NCBI RefSeq assembly: GCF_000425705.1
Contig: NZ_AUDY01000009.1
Span: forward strand, 372,001-436,000
Length of the DNA: 64,000 bases
DNA from: Halobacillus kuroshimensis DSM 18393
GTDB taxonomy: Bacteria; Bacillota; Bacilli; Bacillales; Halobacillaceae
Reading direction: 5' to 3'
A program made the translations under genes and the position numbers. Below, piece by piece: positions 16,039 through 24,577 of the stretch. The number at the start of each line of letters is the position of its first letter. The stretch's first letter is position 1. Below the pieces are notes generated by a model. The model had not been told where the DNA came from and did not search any database. It saw only the letters and a list, made by a program, of their open reading frames with translations.

Positions 16039-17034
16039 ATGATGAAGCGTGTTTTTCTTATATCTGTACTGATTCTTACGGCATTTTTAGCGGCCTGCGG
16101 AGGCAGTGGAGATTCAGAAGAGGCATCCGGGTCCGGTGAATCAGGTTCAGAATCGATTGTATTAGGTACAGGTGGTACATCAGGAACTTATTATCCCATT
16201 GGTGGAGCGGTCAAACCCGTATTTGAGGAAAGTGAAACTGTGGACAATGTCACCGTGGAATCAACTGGGGCTTCTGTCGCGAACATCCAGAATATTAAAG
16301 ATGGTTTGAATCAGATGGCCATCATTATGAGTGATGTCGGTTATGATGCAATAGAAGGGCAGGGGCAGTTTGATGGAAATGCGGTTGACGTTCAAGCGAT
16401 GGCGGGAATGTACCAGAATGTTGTCCAGATTGTCGCTTTAAAAGACAGTGGGATTACGTCTGTAGCTGATTTGAAAGGCAAGAAAGTCGGAGTTGGAAAA
16501 GTCGGTTCCGGCGTAGAGCAGAGTGCGAAGAAAGTCCTGGAGGCAGAGGATATTACCTATGATGATCTTTCCAAAGTGACGCATACCGGCTATGCCGACA
16601 GCGTGCAGGAAATGAAGAATGGAAACCTGGATGCTGCCTTCTTCACATCAGGGGTACCGAACAGTAATATTACCGATTTGATGCAGCAGACAGACATCCA
16701 GTTTGTCGAAATCAGCGGGGAGACAGCCAAGACGCTGATGGACAAGTACCCTTTCTATAAGGCGAATACGATAGAGGCTGGCAATGAAGCGGCGTATGAT
16801 CTTGATGAAGCAGTGGAAACGGTTGGTATTCAGAACATGATTATCGTGTCCAAAGATTTGAGTGAAGACGTCGTTTACGACATGACCAAACGGTATTACG
16901 AGTATTTAGGAACAGAAGAAGTTTCCGTTGGAGCGTTAAAACAGCTGGACAGAGATGAAATTGCGAAAGGCCTGATTGCTCCGCTGCATCCAGGTGCTGA
17001 GAAATTCTATGAGGAACAGGGAATTTTAGAGTAA
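16039..17034 (+). CDS. TAXI-family TRAP transporter solute-binding lipoprotein
   Basis: The 331-residue protein starts with a lipoprotein signal peptide (LILTAFLAAC, then a Ser/Gly/Glu-rich linker) and continues with TAXI-family motifs GTGGTSGTYYPIGGA and GYADSVQEMKNGNLDAAFF. It binds a substrate outside the membrane and delivers it to the fused TRAP permease two genes downstream. TAXI systems characterised so far carry carboxylates such as glutamate or 2-oxoglutarate; with glaH-lhgO and a CitA-type sensor nearby, glutarate or another dicarboxylate is a reasonable guess. The start follows TTGGAGG. Confidence 0.92.
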   Translation: MMKRVFLISVLILTAFLAACGGSGDSEEASGSGESGSESIVLGTGGTSGTYYPIGGAVKPVFEESETVDNVTVESTGASVANIQNIKDGLNQMAIIMSDVGYDAIEGQGQFDGNAVDVQAMAGMYQNVVQIVALKDSGITSVADLKGKKVGVGKVGSGVEQSAKKVLEAEDITYDDLSKVTHTGYADSVQEMKNGNLDAAFFTSGVPNSNITDLMQQTDIQFVEISGETAKTLMDKYPFYKANTIEAGNEAAYDLDEAVETVGIQNMIIVSKDLSEDVVYDMTKRYYEYLGTEEVSVGALKQLDRDEIAKGLIAPLHPGAEKFYEEQGILE

Positions 17035-17057
17035 AGGAGAGGGGCATCGTTGATCCG

Positions 17058-17567
17058 GTGCCCTTTATTACGATGAGAATTTTCTATGTGTTTCTAATCG
17101 GTCTATCAGCCGTGTCTCTGTTCTCAGCCTTTTATTCTTTAGAAGCGCTGACATTGATTAAAGAAGGAAAGATCACAGCTTTATACCTTACAGATTCGGA
17201 GCAGGAATTCCGCATCCGCTGGAATCATTCGGTTGAAAAAGAAGATTGGGAAGAAATATTCATCGTCCAGGATGGCGGGATCACCCTGACAGGGACACGC
17301 TTTAAAACTTTTGGAGCCGGTGTACCCCATGATACAGGCGATGATACGTATGTCGAGGACGGCTGGGTGTATATGACAGGCATTCACCAGCCGATTGGAA
17401 GTGAGCTGGTCGTCCGTACAGGGGAAGCAACCGAACACCGCCTTTTCTATGGAAAGGATATCACGTACCAGCTGGATGAGAAGAAGGCTTATCGGGTTGT
17501 TGTCCGTCGGATGACCGTCTGGAGGTATGTTGTTTTAAAAGCACAGGGGTGGAAGGGAGAGGAATGA
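17058..17567 (+). CDS. DUF1850 domain protein of the TAXI-TRAP operon
   Basis: A 169-residue protein with an N-terminal hydrophobic segment (IFYVFLIGLSAVSLFSAFYSL) and a body matching DUF1850 (FRIRWNHSVEKEDWEE). DUF1850 genes typically sit between the TAXI binding protein and the fused permease, as here, and probably encode a small membrane-anchored accessory subunit. GTG 17058 and ATG 17073 are both possible starts; a GGGCATCG/CGGTGCCC hairpin lies across the start region and could dampen translation relative to the binding protein. Confidence 0.8.
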   Translation: MPFITMRIFYVFLIGLSAVSLFSAFYSLEALTLIKEGKITALYLTDSEQEFRIRWNHSVEKEDWEEIFIVQDGGITLTGTRFKTFGAGVPHDTGDDTYVEDGWVYMTGIHQPIGSELVVRTGEATEHRLFYGKDITYQLDEKKAYRVVVRRMTVWRYVVLKAQGWKGEE

Positions 17568-17569
17568 TG

Positions 17570-19726
17570 ATGAACAAACAGAACAGTGAAACTGCAGAAA
17601 AGTATGACAGGGAAAGTACGACGAGAACGGACTTTGTAAAGCCGATGGCGATAGCGATTTCCGTCCTTGCGATTTCATTATCCTTATTTCATTTGTACAC
17701 GTCCTATGCCGGTTCCCTTGTGGATGTAAAACAAAGGAGCATCCACTTGTATACGTTAATGACACTCGGATTTCTGCTGTATCCTTTTGTTAGGAAAAGA
17801 GGAAGCAGGAAAGTTCCGGTTTATGATTACATCACGGCCGGTCTTTCAGTATTTGCCGGCTTGTATATGTTTATGACGGCCGAACGGATTATCCAATCCG
17901 GAGGGCAGATCAACGATATGGATTTTTACGTAGGGATTCTCATTCTGCTTCTTTTATTTGATATTACGAGAAGGGTGACGGGGTGGGGGCTTACCCTGCT
18001 GGGACTTGGCTTTTTGGTTTACGGCTTTTATGTGAAATTGTCTGTCTATCCAGATCTGAACAGCGTCATTGTTACGAGTGTGGCGAAGCAGATCATTGCC
18101 CAGCTCATCTTCATCACCGAAGGGGTGCTCGGAACAGCCATCGGGGTGTCGGCGAGCTACATTATCCTGTTCATCTTATTCGGTGCTTTCCTAGCCCGGT
18201 CCGGTATGGGGCAGTTGTTTAATGATCTGGCCCTTGCCGTGGCCGGTCATACGAAAGGTGGCCCTGCCAAAGTGGCGGTCATCGCCAGTGGTTTTTTAGG
18301 ATCCATTAATGGATCAGCGATTGCCAACGTCGTCACAACAGGAACGTTTACCATTCCACTAATGAAAAAAATCGGCTATAAAAAGAACTTTGCCGGTGCC
18401 GTGGAATCCGCGGCCAGTGTAGGTGGACAGATCCTTCCTCCGATCATGGGGGCTGCTGCTTTTATTATGGCGGAAAATTTGAACGTCCCTTACACGAAAA
18501 TCATTCTCGCCGGGATTATTCCCGCTCTTTTGTTCTATGTAGGGATTTTACTTCAGGTTCATTTCCGGGCAGCAAAACGGGGTCTGCAGGGACTGCCTAA
18601 AAGTGAACTGCCGTCTGTAAAGGAAGTCATCGCTGAACGCGGACATTTAATCATTCCGATGCTCACCTTGCTTTACTTGTTGTTTTCCGGCAAAACTCCG
18701 TTTTATGCGGCGTTTTGGTCGATTATTGCCACCGTCGTCATTGCCGGGACGAGCAAAATGATTCCTATTATCCTCGGAATCTCTATGTTTCTCATCTTCC
18801 AGCCGCAACTGTCTGCGGTTCTGTCCGGAAGCGCCGTACCGAATGTACGGAGTGATTGGTGGGAGCTGCTGCTTATCGTAGCCGTTCCACTTGCGATTAA
18901 CCTATGGAGAAAGCGTCTCCGAATTAAAGGGGATGAAGTAGGCGTGGTTGATTGCTTGAAGGCTTTAGAGGAAGGCGCGAAAACAACGGTGCCCGTTGCG
19001 ATTGCCTGTGGAGCGGTAGGGATTGTTGTAGGGATTGCCTCTTTAACAGGGGTAGCCCTGGAAATTGCCAACAGTATCGTAAGTATCGGAAGTGCGGTGA
19101 ACAGTCCGCTGATCCAGCTGATCATTACGCTCGTTCTGACGATGATCACGTCAATCATTTTAGGCATGGGACTTCCAAGTATTCCGACGTATATTATTAC
19201 AAGCACGATGGCGGCACCTATCCTTCTCCAGCTTCCGTTGTATAGAGAACTGGCAGGATCGACGGAAACCGCGACGTTTGTGGCCCACATGTTTGTGTTT
19301 TACTTTGGTATCTTTGCCAACATTACTCCACCTGTAGCTTTGGCGGCCTTTGCCGGAGCCGGAGTCGCAGGCGGTGATCCGAACAAAACCGGTTTCCAAG
19401 CGATGAAGCTGGCGATTGCCGGATTTATTGTGCCCTTCATGTTTGTATTTTCGCACGAAATGCTGATGGTGGATGCGACGATGATGAACATTGTGACGAT
19501 TACCGTTACGTCCCTCATAGGCGTTTTCCTCCTGTCCATCATGACAGAGGGATACTTGAAGACGAAGGTTTCCACCGGCTTCCGTTTTCTTGCCGGAGCA
19601 GGCGCACTGCTGCTGATTTATCCAGGGTTGTGGACTGACTTTATTGGATTGGCAGTCTTTGTGGTCATCCTTCTATTCAACTTTAGACAGACGAATGCAG
19701 TCAGCGAGCAGAGGTCTGCTCTTTAA
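17570..19726 (+). CDS. TRAP transporter fused permease (DctQ-DctM type)
   Basis: A very hydrophobic protein of about 718 residues. The N-terminal part corresponds to the small 4-helix DctQ-like subunit and the rest to the large DctM subunit, with the family stretches GFLGSINGSAIANVVTTG, ILPPIMGAAAF and ILGMGLPSIPTY. Such fusions are normal partners of TAXI binding proteins and use a sodium gradient. Three consecutive ATG codons lie at 17564, 17567 and 17570; the last has the best spacing from GGGAGAGG. A terminator follows at 19745. Confidence 0.92.
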   Translation: MNKQNSETAEKYDRESTTRTDFVKPMAIAISVLAISLSLFHLYTSYAGSLVDVKQRSIHLYTLMTLGFLLYPFVRKRGSRKVPVYDYITAGLSVFAGLYMFMTAERIIQSGGQINDMDFYVGILILLLLFDITRRVTGWGLTLLGLGFLVYGFYVKLSVYPDLNSVIVTSVAKQIIAQLIFITEGVLGTAIGVSASYIILFILFGAFLARSGMGQLFNDLALAVAGHTKGGPAKVAVIASGFLGSINGSAIANVVTTGTFTIPLMKKIGYKKNFAGAVESAASVGGQILPPIMGAAAFIMAENLNVPYTKIILAGIIPALLFYVGILLQVHFRAAKRGLQGLPKSELPSVKEVIAERGHLIIPMLTLLYLLFSGKTPFYAAFWSIIATVVIAGTSKMIPIILGISMFLIFQPQLSAVLSGSAVPNVRSDWWELLLIVAVPLAINLWRKRLRIKGDEVGVVDCLKALEEGAKTTVPVAIACGAVGIVVGIASLTGVALEIANSIVSIGSAVNSPLIQLIITLVLTMITSIILGMGLPSIPTYIITSTMAAPILLQLPLYRELAGSTETATFVAHMFVFYFGIFANITPPVALAAFAGAGVAGGDPNKTGFQAMKLAIAGFIVPFMFVFSHEMLMVDATMMNIVTITVTSLIGVFLLSIMTEGYLKTKVSTGFRFLAGAGALLLIYPGLWTDFIGLAVFVVILLFNFRQTNAVSEQRSAL

Positions 19727-19744
19727 AAAAATACAGCATTCCGA

Positions 19745-19786
19745 CCCCTGGCGAGATTCAAAAATCACGTCAGGGGATTTTGTTTT
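19745..19786 (+). terminator. Terminator after the TRAP operon
   Basis: CCCCTG pairs with CAGGGG and is followed by ATTTTGTTTT. The stem contains internal mismatches but the T-rich tract is clear. Confidence 0.7.
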
Positions 19787-19804
19787 AAAGGCCTCTTCCA
19801 GACA

Positions 19805-19985
19805 AATCAATTGACTGTCCGGTTATAGAGGAGTAGTTTAGACAGCACGCTCATCTGGTTAGGTGAGTCCAAGGAATTGGGCCGCAGACGGTCCCGGCGT
19901 TTCACCGTTTCCTGGATAGGGAAGAGCCGGGGCATAACAGCCTGTACAAGAAGGTCGTTTGACTGCTCAACATTCAAAAGGAGAC
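19805..19985 (+). other. Possible structured leader RNA before the aldehyde dehydrogenase
   Basis: About 180 bp without a convincing ORF can fold into several short helices: CTCATCT/AGGTGAG, CCAA-ggaa-TTGG, and CCCGGC pairing with GCCGGGG further on. A TTGACT at 19810 could be a -35 element with a weak TAGTTT -10 17 bp later. It has the look of a cis-regulatory leader, but I could not match it to a riboswitch class and no terminator hairpin precedes the gene. Confidence 0.3.
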
Positions 19986-19989
19986 GTTT

Positions 19990-21285
19990 ATGATGGAAAA
20001 CTATCAAGAACTGGTACAGAAGCAGAAATCCTTTTTCCGTAGTGGAAAGACGAAGGAGACAGCTTTTCGTAAACAAGCTTTAACAACAATCAAAGAATAT
20101 ATGACCTCTCACCAACAGGATATCATCGATGCAGTGAAGGCGGATTTGAATAAGCCGGAGGAAGAGACTAACCGTGCAGAAATCGGTCTTGTACTGTCAG
20201 AAATTGATTTTATGCTTGAGAATCTGGATACATGGTCGGCCACGCAGGAAGTTCCGACTCCTAAAACTCATGGCGAAGCCAAAAGTTTTATCCAGCCTGA
20301 GCCTTATGGTTCCACTCTGGTGATCTCTCCGTGGAACTACCCCGTACAGCTGGCTGTGGCCCCACTAGTCGGAGCCATCGCAGCAGGAAACACGGCTGTA
20401 TTGAAGCCGTCTGAGTTAACGCCGAACACATCCAGCCTGCTGGCCGGCATGATTAATGAAAACTTCAAGGAAGAATACATCCATGTAGTCGAAGGGGAAG
20501 TAGAGACAAGTACGGCCCTGCTTAAAGAAAATTTCGACTACATCTTCTTCACGGGTAGTACAGGCGTCGGTCGTATCGTAGCAGAAGCTGCCGCGAAGAC
20601 CTTAACACCAACGACCCTTGAGCTGGGAGGTAAGAGTCCAGCGATTGTTCACAAGGACGCTGACCTGGATCAGGCAGCTGCCCGTATTGCTGGAGGTAAA
20701 TTCATGAACGCCGGGCAAACCTGTGTGGCTCCTGATTATGTTCTAGCCCACAGCGATGTGAAAGAGGCATTGATGCAGAAAATCAAAGAAGTGAAAACGA
20801 ACACGTATGGCGATGTGGTTCCGGCTGATACGTATCCTCACGTAGTTAGCGGAAAGCACTTCGATCGTCTCAAAAACTTTTTGGATAACGGCGAACTTTA
20901 CATGGGCGGACGTACGGATAAGGAGAACTTATTTATTGAGCCAACGCTTATTGATCAAATTACCTGGGAGGACGATGTGATGCAGGACGAAATATTCGGT
21001 CCGATTCTTCCTGTGCTCACATTTGATGAAGTATCTGAAGCTGTTGAAGCGGTCATGGACCGTCCGAAACCACTGGCCCTCTATTTGTTTACAAAAGACG
21101 AGGAAGTCCAGAACGATGTCTTCACGAACATCTCCTTTGGTGGAGGTGCGATTAACGATACGATCAACCATATGACAACCCACTACCTCCCATTTGGTGG
21201 TGTAGGAAACAGTGGGATGGGAGCTTATCACGGCAAAGCAAGCTTTGATACTTTCACACACTTCAAGAGTGTTTTGAAACGATGA
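19990..21285 (+). CDS. Aldehyde dehydrogenase (ALDH3-like, YwdH/AldX type)
   Basis: The 431-residue enzyme has the general base E211 in TTLELGGKS and catalytic C245 in FMNAGQTCVAP. Features such as VISPWNYPVQLAVAPLVGAIAAGN place it with class 3-like aldehyde dehydrogenases acting on a broad range of aldehydes. Related proteins usually run about 25 residues further; this one stops right after THFKSVLKR, so a short C-terminal truncation is likely. The ribosome binding site is AAAGGAG; ATG 19990 and 19993 are both possible. It is monocistronic, between two terminators. Confidence 0.88.
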   Translation: MMENYQELVQKQKSFFRSGKTKETAFRKQALTTIKEYMTSHQQDIIDAVKADLNKPEEETNRAEIGLVLSEIDFMLENLDTWSATQEVPTPKTHGEAKSFIQPEPYGSTLVISPWNYPVQLAVAPLVGAIAAGNTAVLKPSELTPNTSSLLAGMINENFKEEYIHVVEGEVETSTALLKENFDYIFFTGSTGVGRIVAEAAAKTLTPTTLELGGKSPAIVHKDADLDQAAARIAGGKFMNAGQTCVAPDYVLAHSDVKEALMQKIKEVKTNTYGDVVPADTYPHVVSGKHFDRLKNFLDNGELYMGGRTDKENLFIEPTLIDQITWEDDVMQDEIFGPILPVLTFDEVSEAVEAVMDRPKPLALYLFTKDEEVQNDVFTNISFGGGAINDTINHMTTHYLPFGGVGNSGMGAYHGKASFDTFTHFKSVLKR

Positions 21286-21302
21286 AAAAATATCCCTATA
21301 CG

Positions 21303-21345
21303 AAAAGAGCTGCTCCGGTTTATTTCCGGAAGCAGCTCTTTTTTT
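21303..21345. terminator. Bidirectional terminator
   Basis: AAAGAGCTGCTCCGG pairs with CCGGAAGCAGCTCTTT, with A and T tracts on the two sides. It separates the convergent aldehyde dehydrogenase and acetamidase genes. Confidence 0.88.
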
Positions 21346-22246
21346 ATTCTATAGAGATGGAATAGGCTTCAAGCACTTGGTTTGGTACGAAGAAACGGGC
21401 AGTTTTCAGCGGGTCCACGACCTGACTGACCTGTACCTGCCCGGCAGCACTCATCAGCATCGTCAGTTCCGATACAGAAAGGTCTGTCTGCGGCTGGAGG
21501 AAATCAATCATCAGCTCAACCGCAGAGTCTACAGCTTCATCCAGCGTTTCTTTAGAGACAAGAATACTCAGTCCATCCTCATTTTTCAAGAAAGGGAAAG
21601 GAAGTGGCCGGCCTTTGATAATCTCTACATGGATTGAAACTTCCGCCGGAATTTCCACACCGGAGACACTGATTTCTCCGTCTCCCATGGCTGCGTGAAG
21701 ATCCCCCAGAGAAAGAAGGGCACCTTTTTGAAAAACAGGGAAGTAGAGAGAAGCTCCTGTCGTCACTTCTTTTGTATCCATATTTCCTCCGTGGGCGCCT
21801 GGTGTGCCACAGGACACGGCATCACCCTCAGGTGCCACTCCAATCACCCCGATCATCGGGTTAAGCGGAAGAGATACATCCTTATTGAAAACAGCTTTTC
21901 CGTCTTCTACAGGAATGATTTTCGCCTGGAATTCTTCCATCCGGTGCCCCATCACTCCAAGGTCAGGACCGGTGACCATCACTCCGCTGTCCCCTAATTG
22001 AATATCCTGAATCGTAACTTTCAATGTATCTCCAGGCTCTGCTTCTTCAATGTAGACAGGTCCTGTAGCCGGGTTGATCCGGTTCCAGTCCACCGCATCA
22101 ATTTCGGTATCCTCCGACTGGATCTGACCTTCGAAGCAGTCGTTCGTATGCACCTGAATCGTTGTGCCTGATGAAACGTTTAAGGCAGGGGGATGATCCT
22201 TGTCCATCGCATAGACGAAATGTTCCTTGGATAAAGTGACTGTCAT
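21344..22246 (-). CDS. Acetamidase/formamidase family protein
   Basis: A 300-residue protein of the FmdA/AmdA family, recognised from TNDCFEGQI, NPATGPVYIEEAEPGD, CGTPGAHGGNMD and GDLHAAMGDGE. Members hydrolyse short amides such as formamide or acetamide, or are uncharacterised. The start at 22246 follows AAAGGAGGAAAA; a longer reading frame to 22342 has no ribosome binding site. It appears monocistronic. The physiological amide is unknown. Confidence 0.88.
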   Translation of the reverse strand: MTVTLSKEHFVYAMDKDHPPALNVSSGTTIQVHTNDCFEGQIQSEDTEIDAVDWNRINPATGPVYIEEAEPGDTLKVTIQDIQLGDSGVMVTGPDLGVMGHRMEEFQAKIIPVEDGKAVFNKDVSLPLNPMIGVIGVAPEGDAVSCGTPGAHGGNMDTKEVTTGASLYFPVFQKGALLSLGDLHAAMGDGEISVSGVEIPAEVSIHVEIIKGRPLPFPFLKNEDGLSILVSKETLDEAVDSAVELMIDFLQPQTDLSVSELTMLMSAAGQVQVSQVVDPLKTARFFVPNQVLEAYSISIE

Positions 22247-22375
22247 AGGGTTTTCCTCCTTTTGGTTCCGTATTTCAATAAATTTTGAATCCTTTGTATC
22301 GAAGGCTTGGGGTCGTCTCTTCTGATGAGAGCTGCCGCCCATTCTTATGAAAGAGGCTCCCTTAATGGGAGCCTC

Positions 22376-22416
22376 AGCTTGTAGAGAAACCTATATTTCT
22401 TTACAAGCTTTTTTCT
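22376..22416 (+). terminator. Terminator-like hairpin, plus strand
   Basis: AGCTTGTAGAGAAA pairs with TTTCTTTACAAGCT and runs into TTTTTTC on the plus strand. No plus-strand gene ends nearby, so it may belong to the repeat block. Confidence 0.55.
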
Positions 22417-22438
22417 TTCTTACCGCCAGGAGTGAAAG

Positions 22439-22533
22439 CCCCTTCCCTTTCCGCAGACGAGCGCCCGAGCTTCCTCGCAAAACCCACGCTCGGCGATCTC
22501 GGCTCACTCGTTCTTCCGCAGGAGTGGAAGGGG
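22439..22533. repeat. Bacillaceae-type intergenic palindromic repeat (REP-like)
   Basis: An imperfect palindrome of about 95 bp. The ends CCCCTTCC and GGAAGGGG are complementary, as are the inner CGAG..CCGAG and CTCGG..CTCG blocks, and two copies of TTCCGCAG lie in direct orientation. GC content is higher than in the neighbouring intergenic DNA. Elements of this look recur between genes in many Bacillaceae genomes, to my recollection. A 95-residue ORF across it is an accident of composition. Confidence 0.5.
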
Positions 22534-22560
22534 CGGCGCTCCTTGGGGGGCTTAAAATCG

Positions 22561-22594
22561 AAAAAAAACAAGGCTGTCGAGACCTCTCGACAGC
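22561..22594 (-). terminator. Terminator of the M4 protease gene
   Basis: GGCTGTCGAG/CTCGACAGCC forms a perfect 10-bp stem. Read on the minus strand it is followed by TTGTTTTTTT, a good intrinsic terminator about 30 bp after the protease stop. Confidence 0.85.
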
Positions 22595-22623
22595 CAGACG
22601 CTCCCTTAATGGGGGCTTCCTGA

Positions 22624-24282
22624 TCAGCCTGTGATTCCTACTTCGTTCAGTCCATAGGCAGCAGCTGCTGCTTCAGGGCTGTCTTCTCCGTATAGATCGA
22701 CCGCTGATTGAATGATCACTTCACGTGCATGGTCAAAGTCAGAATCAGGCATCAGGTACACGGTAAGGGCGCGGTAATAAATATGGCCGAGTTTATCTTT
22801 ACCAATCTTTTCACCTGTCAGGTAGGCGGCATGGTTGATGATGGAGGAGTTGATGTGGACGCCCCCGTTATCCAGTTCGATAGGCAGGTCATAATACTCG
22901 TCCATATGGGAAGGGTACATGCCGTTTCCATCTCCGTAAGAGACATAATCTGCCCCGACAGGAAACTTACTCGGGTTACTCAAACTGCGCAGGGCGGTCC
23001 GGCCGTCTGCTTTCGCTCCAGCTCCCATGATATCTTCACCCATTTCCCAGTCATCTTCATCAACCAAGGCTCCAAAGATGTCGGAGAAGGCTTCATTCAG
23101 AGCCCCTGATTGGAAGCGGTACTTCAACCCTGCTGAGAAAGTCGTCACCCCGTGGGTCATTTCGTGGGCAGCAACGTCAAGACCTGCGGATAGTGGGATG
23201 AAGAAATCCCCGTCGCCGTCTCCGTAGGTCATCTGCTGACCATTCCAGAAGGCATTGTTGTAATCCTCCCCAAAATGAACCGTCGATACGATCGGCATGC
23301 CTTCTCCATCGATAGAGTTTCGATCGTGTTCTTCCAGGAAGTATTTGTATACTTCTTCCGAATTGTAGTGGGCATCTGTCGCCGGTCGTTCATAGGAAGT
23401 GCGGAAAGCCGCATCCGAGGAGGAGAACAGCTTGCCTGGAAGCACCCATTGATTTTCAGCATCCAGGGTATAAATGCCATCCAAGTTCTTATGGCTCTGA
23501 TCAAGCAGGTAGTAATCCCGTCCCTGGGTACTCATGTCCTTGGAAATGTGCAGCGTCTTGTAATCCCCAAGCACACCGATGCCAAAGCCGCGGGACGTTT
23601 TATAGCTGGCATGCATAATCGTATTATACTGATCGATGACTTTCCCGGTTTTAGCGTCTACATACACCATCCAGTTTCCCGGCGTTTCTCCAAGGAAGTT
23701 GACGTTTACTTTATAAGCCAGGTGATTTTCATCGTTGAATGGATAAATGACAAGGTCGGAAGTGGGGGATTCAACTAGTTCATCGGGTGCAGTAACCGCT
23801 TTCTTAGCGGTGGCGATGCTTTTTGCTTTTGTTATGGATGGCTTTGTGGACATGCTGGACTTTTCAATAGAAGTGTTGAACTGCCCATTCACAGCTTCCA
23901 CTTTCTCGTCTTCACTGTAATGCACCTTAACAAGATGTCCTTCGACTGGGACCCCGTTTTTTGTCTGCTGCAAGGTCACGTGGGTCATTCCGAGATCATC
24001 GGTTTTCAGGTCGGTCTGTTTGAGGCTTTGGTCCGGATTGGAAATGTTATATGCCTTTTTGTTCTGCTTCAAATGCTCTTGAGCGGATTTTTCCGTGGCA
24101 CTTGAGGACGTCTGTGTCTTTTCTTTGTTGAAAAAAGGCTTGTTCTGCTGATTATGTACAATCTTCTGTTGAACCTGCGTTTGATCGGATGTACTGACGG
24201 CATGTGTCTGGACAGGGGCCAATGTTCCCATGAATAACGCGGACGACAAGACGGCTACTGGAATGACGTACTTCTTTTTCAT
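22624..24282 (-). CDS. Secreted thermolysin-like neutral metalloprotease (peptidase M4)
   Basis: A 552-residue preproenzyme: signal peptide (MKKKYVIPVAVLSSALFMG), a propeptide with FTP and PepSY domains up to about residue 235, then the M4 catalytic domain. The zinc motif HEMTH is at about 373-377 and the third ligand is in GALNEAFSDIFG. Active-site GGVHINSSIINHA is also present. The enzyme digests external proteins. ATG 24282 lies 6 bp after AGGAGG; TTG 24288 is less likely. A TATAAT -10 element for the gene lies at 24311-24316. Confidence 0.95.
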   Translation of the reverse strand: MKKKYVIPVAVLSSALFMGTLAPVQTHAVSTSDQTQVQQKIVHNQQNKPFFNKEKTQTSSSATEKSAQEHLKQNKKAYNISNPDQSLKQTDLKTDDLGMTHVTLQQTKNGVPVEGHLVKVHYSEDEKVEAVNGQFNTSIEKSSMSTKPSITKAKSIATAKKAVTAPDELVESPTSDLVIYPFNDENHLAYKVNVNFLGETPGNWMVYVDAKTGKVIDQYNTIMHASYKTSRGFGIGVLGDYKTLHISKDMSTQGRDYYLLDQSHKNLDGIYTLDAENQWVLPGKLFSSSDAAFRTSYERPATDAHYNSEEVYKYFLEEHDRNSIDGEGMPIVSTVHFGEDYNNAFWNGQQMTYGDGDGDFFIPLSAGLDVAAHEMTHGVTTFSAGLKYRFQSGALNEAFSDIFGALVDEDDWEMGEDIMGAGAKADGRTALRSLSNPSKFPVGADYVSYGDGNGMYPSHMDEYYDLPIELDNGGVHINSSIINHAAYLTGEKIGKDKLGHIYYRALTVYLMPDSDFDHAREVIIQSAVDLYGEDSPEAAAAAYGLNEVGITG

Positions 24283-24522
24283 AATCAACCTCCTATCAGG
24301 AATACAACCAATTATAGGAAAAAATAGGTAAAAAAGACAGAGTCGTTCGAACTGTTTATCTTTTCTGAAAATTATGCAGGAATAACAAGAATTGTGACTA
24401 TTTACGCAGGTAAGAAGGGGAGGGGCTGGTCATAGGAGACAATGGGTTCACGAACAAAAAGAGGGCAGGAAAAGTCAGCTGATGCTTATAGGGAAGAGCG
24501 GTGCATTTAGAGGAGACATTGT

Positions 24523-24553
24523 AAAACCCGTGCTGTGTTCACAGCACGGGTTT
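24523..24553 (-). terminator. Terminator of the alanine dehydrogenase gene
   Basis: A 14-bp near-perfect hairpin (AAACCCGTGCTGTG and its complement) lies 25 bp after ald, followed on the minus strand by a short T tract. The rest of 24283-24522 shows only the protease promoter region. Confidence 0.75.
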
Positions 24554-24577
24554 ATGGTTAGCATTTACTGTATTTTC

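Larger units (their letters stand above)
22353..22618. repeat. Duplicated hairpin flanking an intergenic repeat block
   Basis: Two near-identical hairpins built on GCTCCC-ttaat-GGGAGC lie at 22353-22375 (arms GAGGCTCCC/GGGAGCCTC) and 22596-22618 (arms GACGCTCCC/GGGGGCTTC), about 240 bp apart in the same orientation. They bracket the palindrome-rich element at 22439-22533 and two terminator hairpins. The duplication suggests that the block inserted or expanded between older terminators. Confidence 0.5.

Noticed and set aside
18703-19290. 195-residue frame antisense to the TRAP permease gene
   Set aside because: Mirror of hydrophobic codons in a well-supported permease; no start signal.
22347-22634. 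95-residue ORF between acetamidase and M4 protease
   Set aside because: It spans three hairpins, two terminators and a palindromic repeat; Arg/Pro/Ser-rich translation is typical of such repeats.
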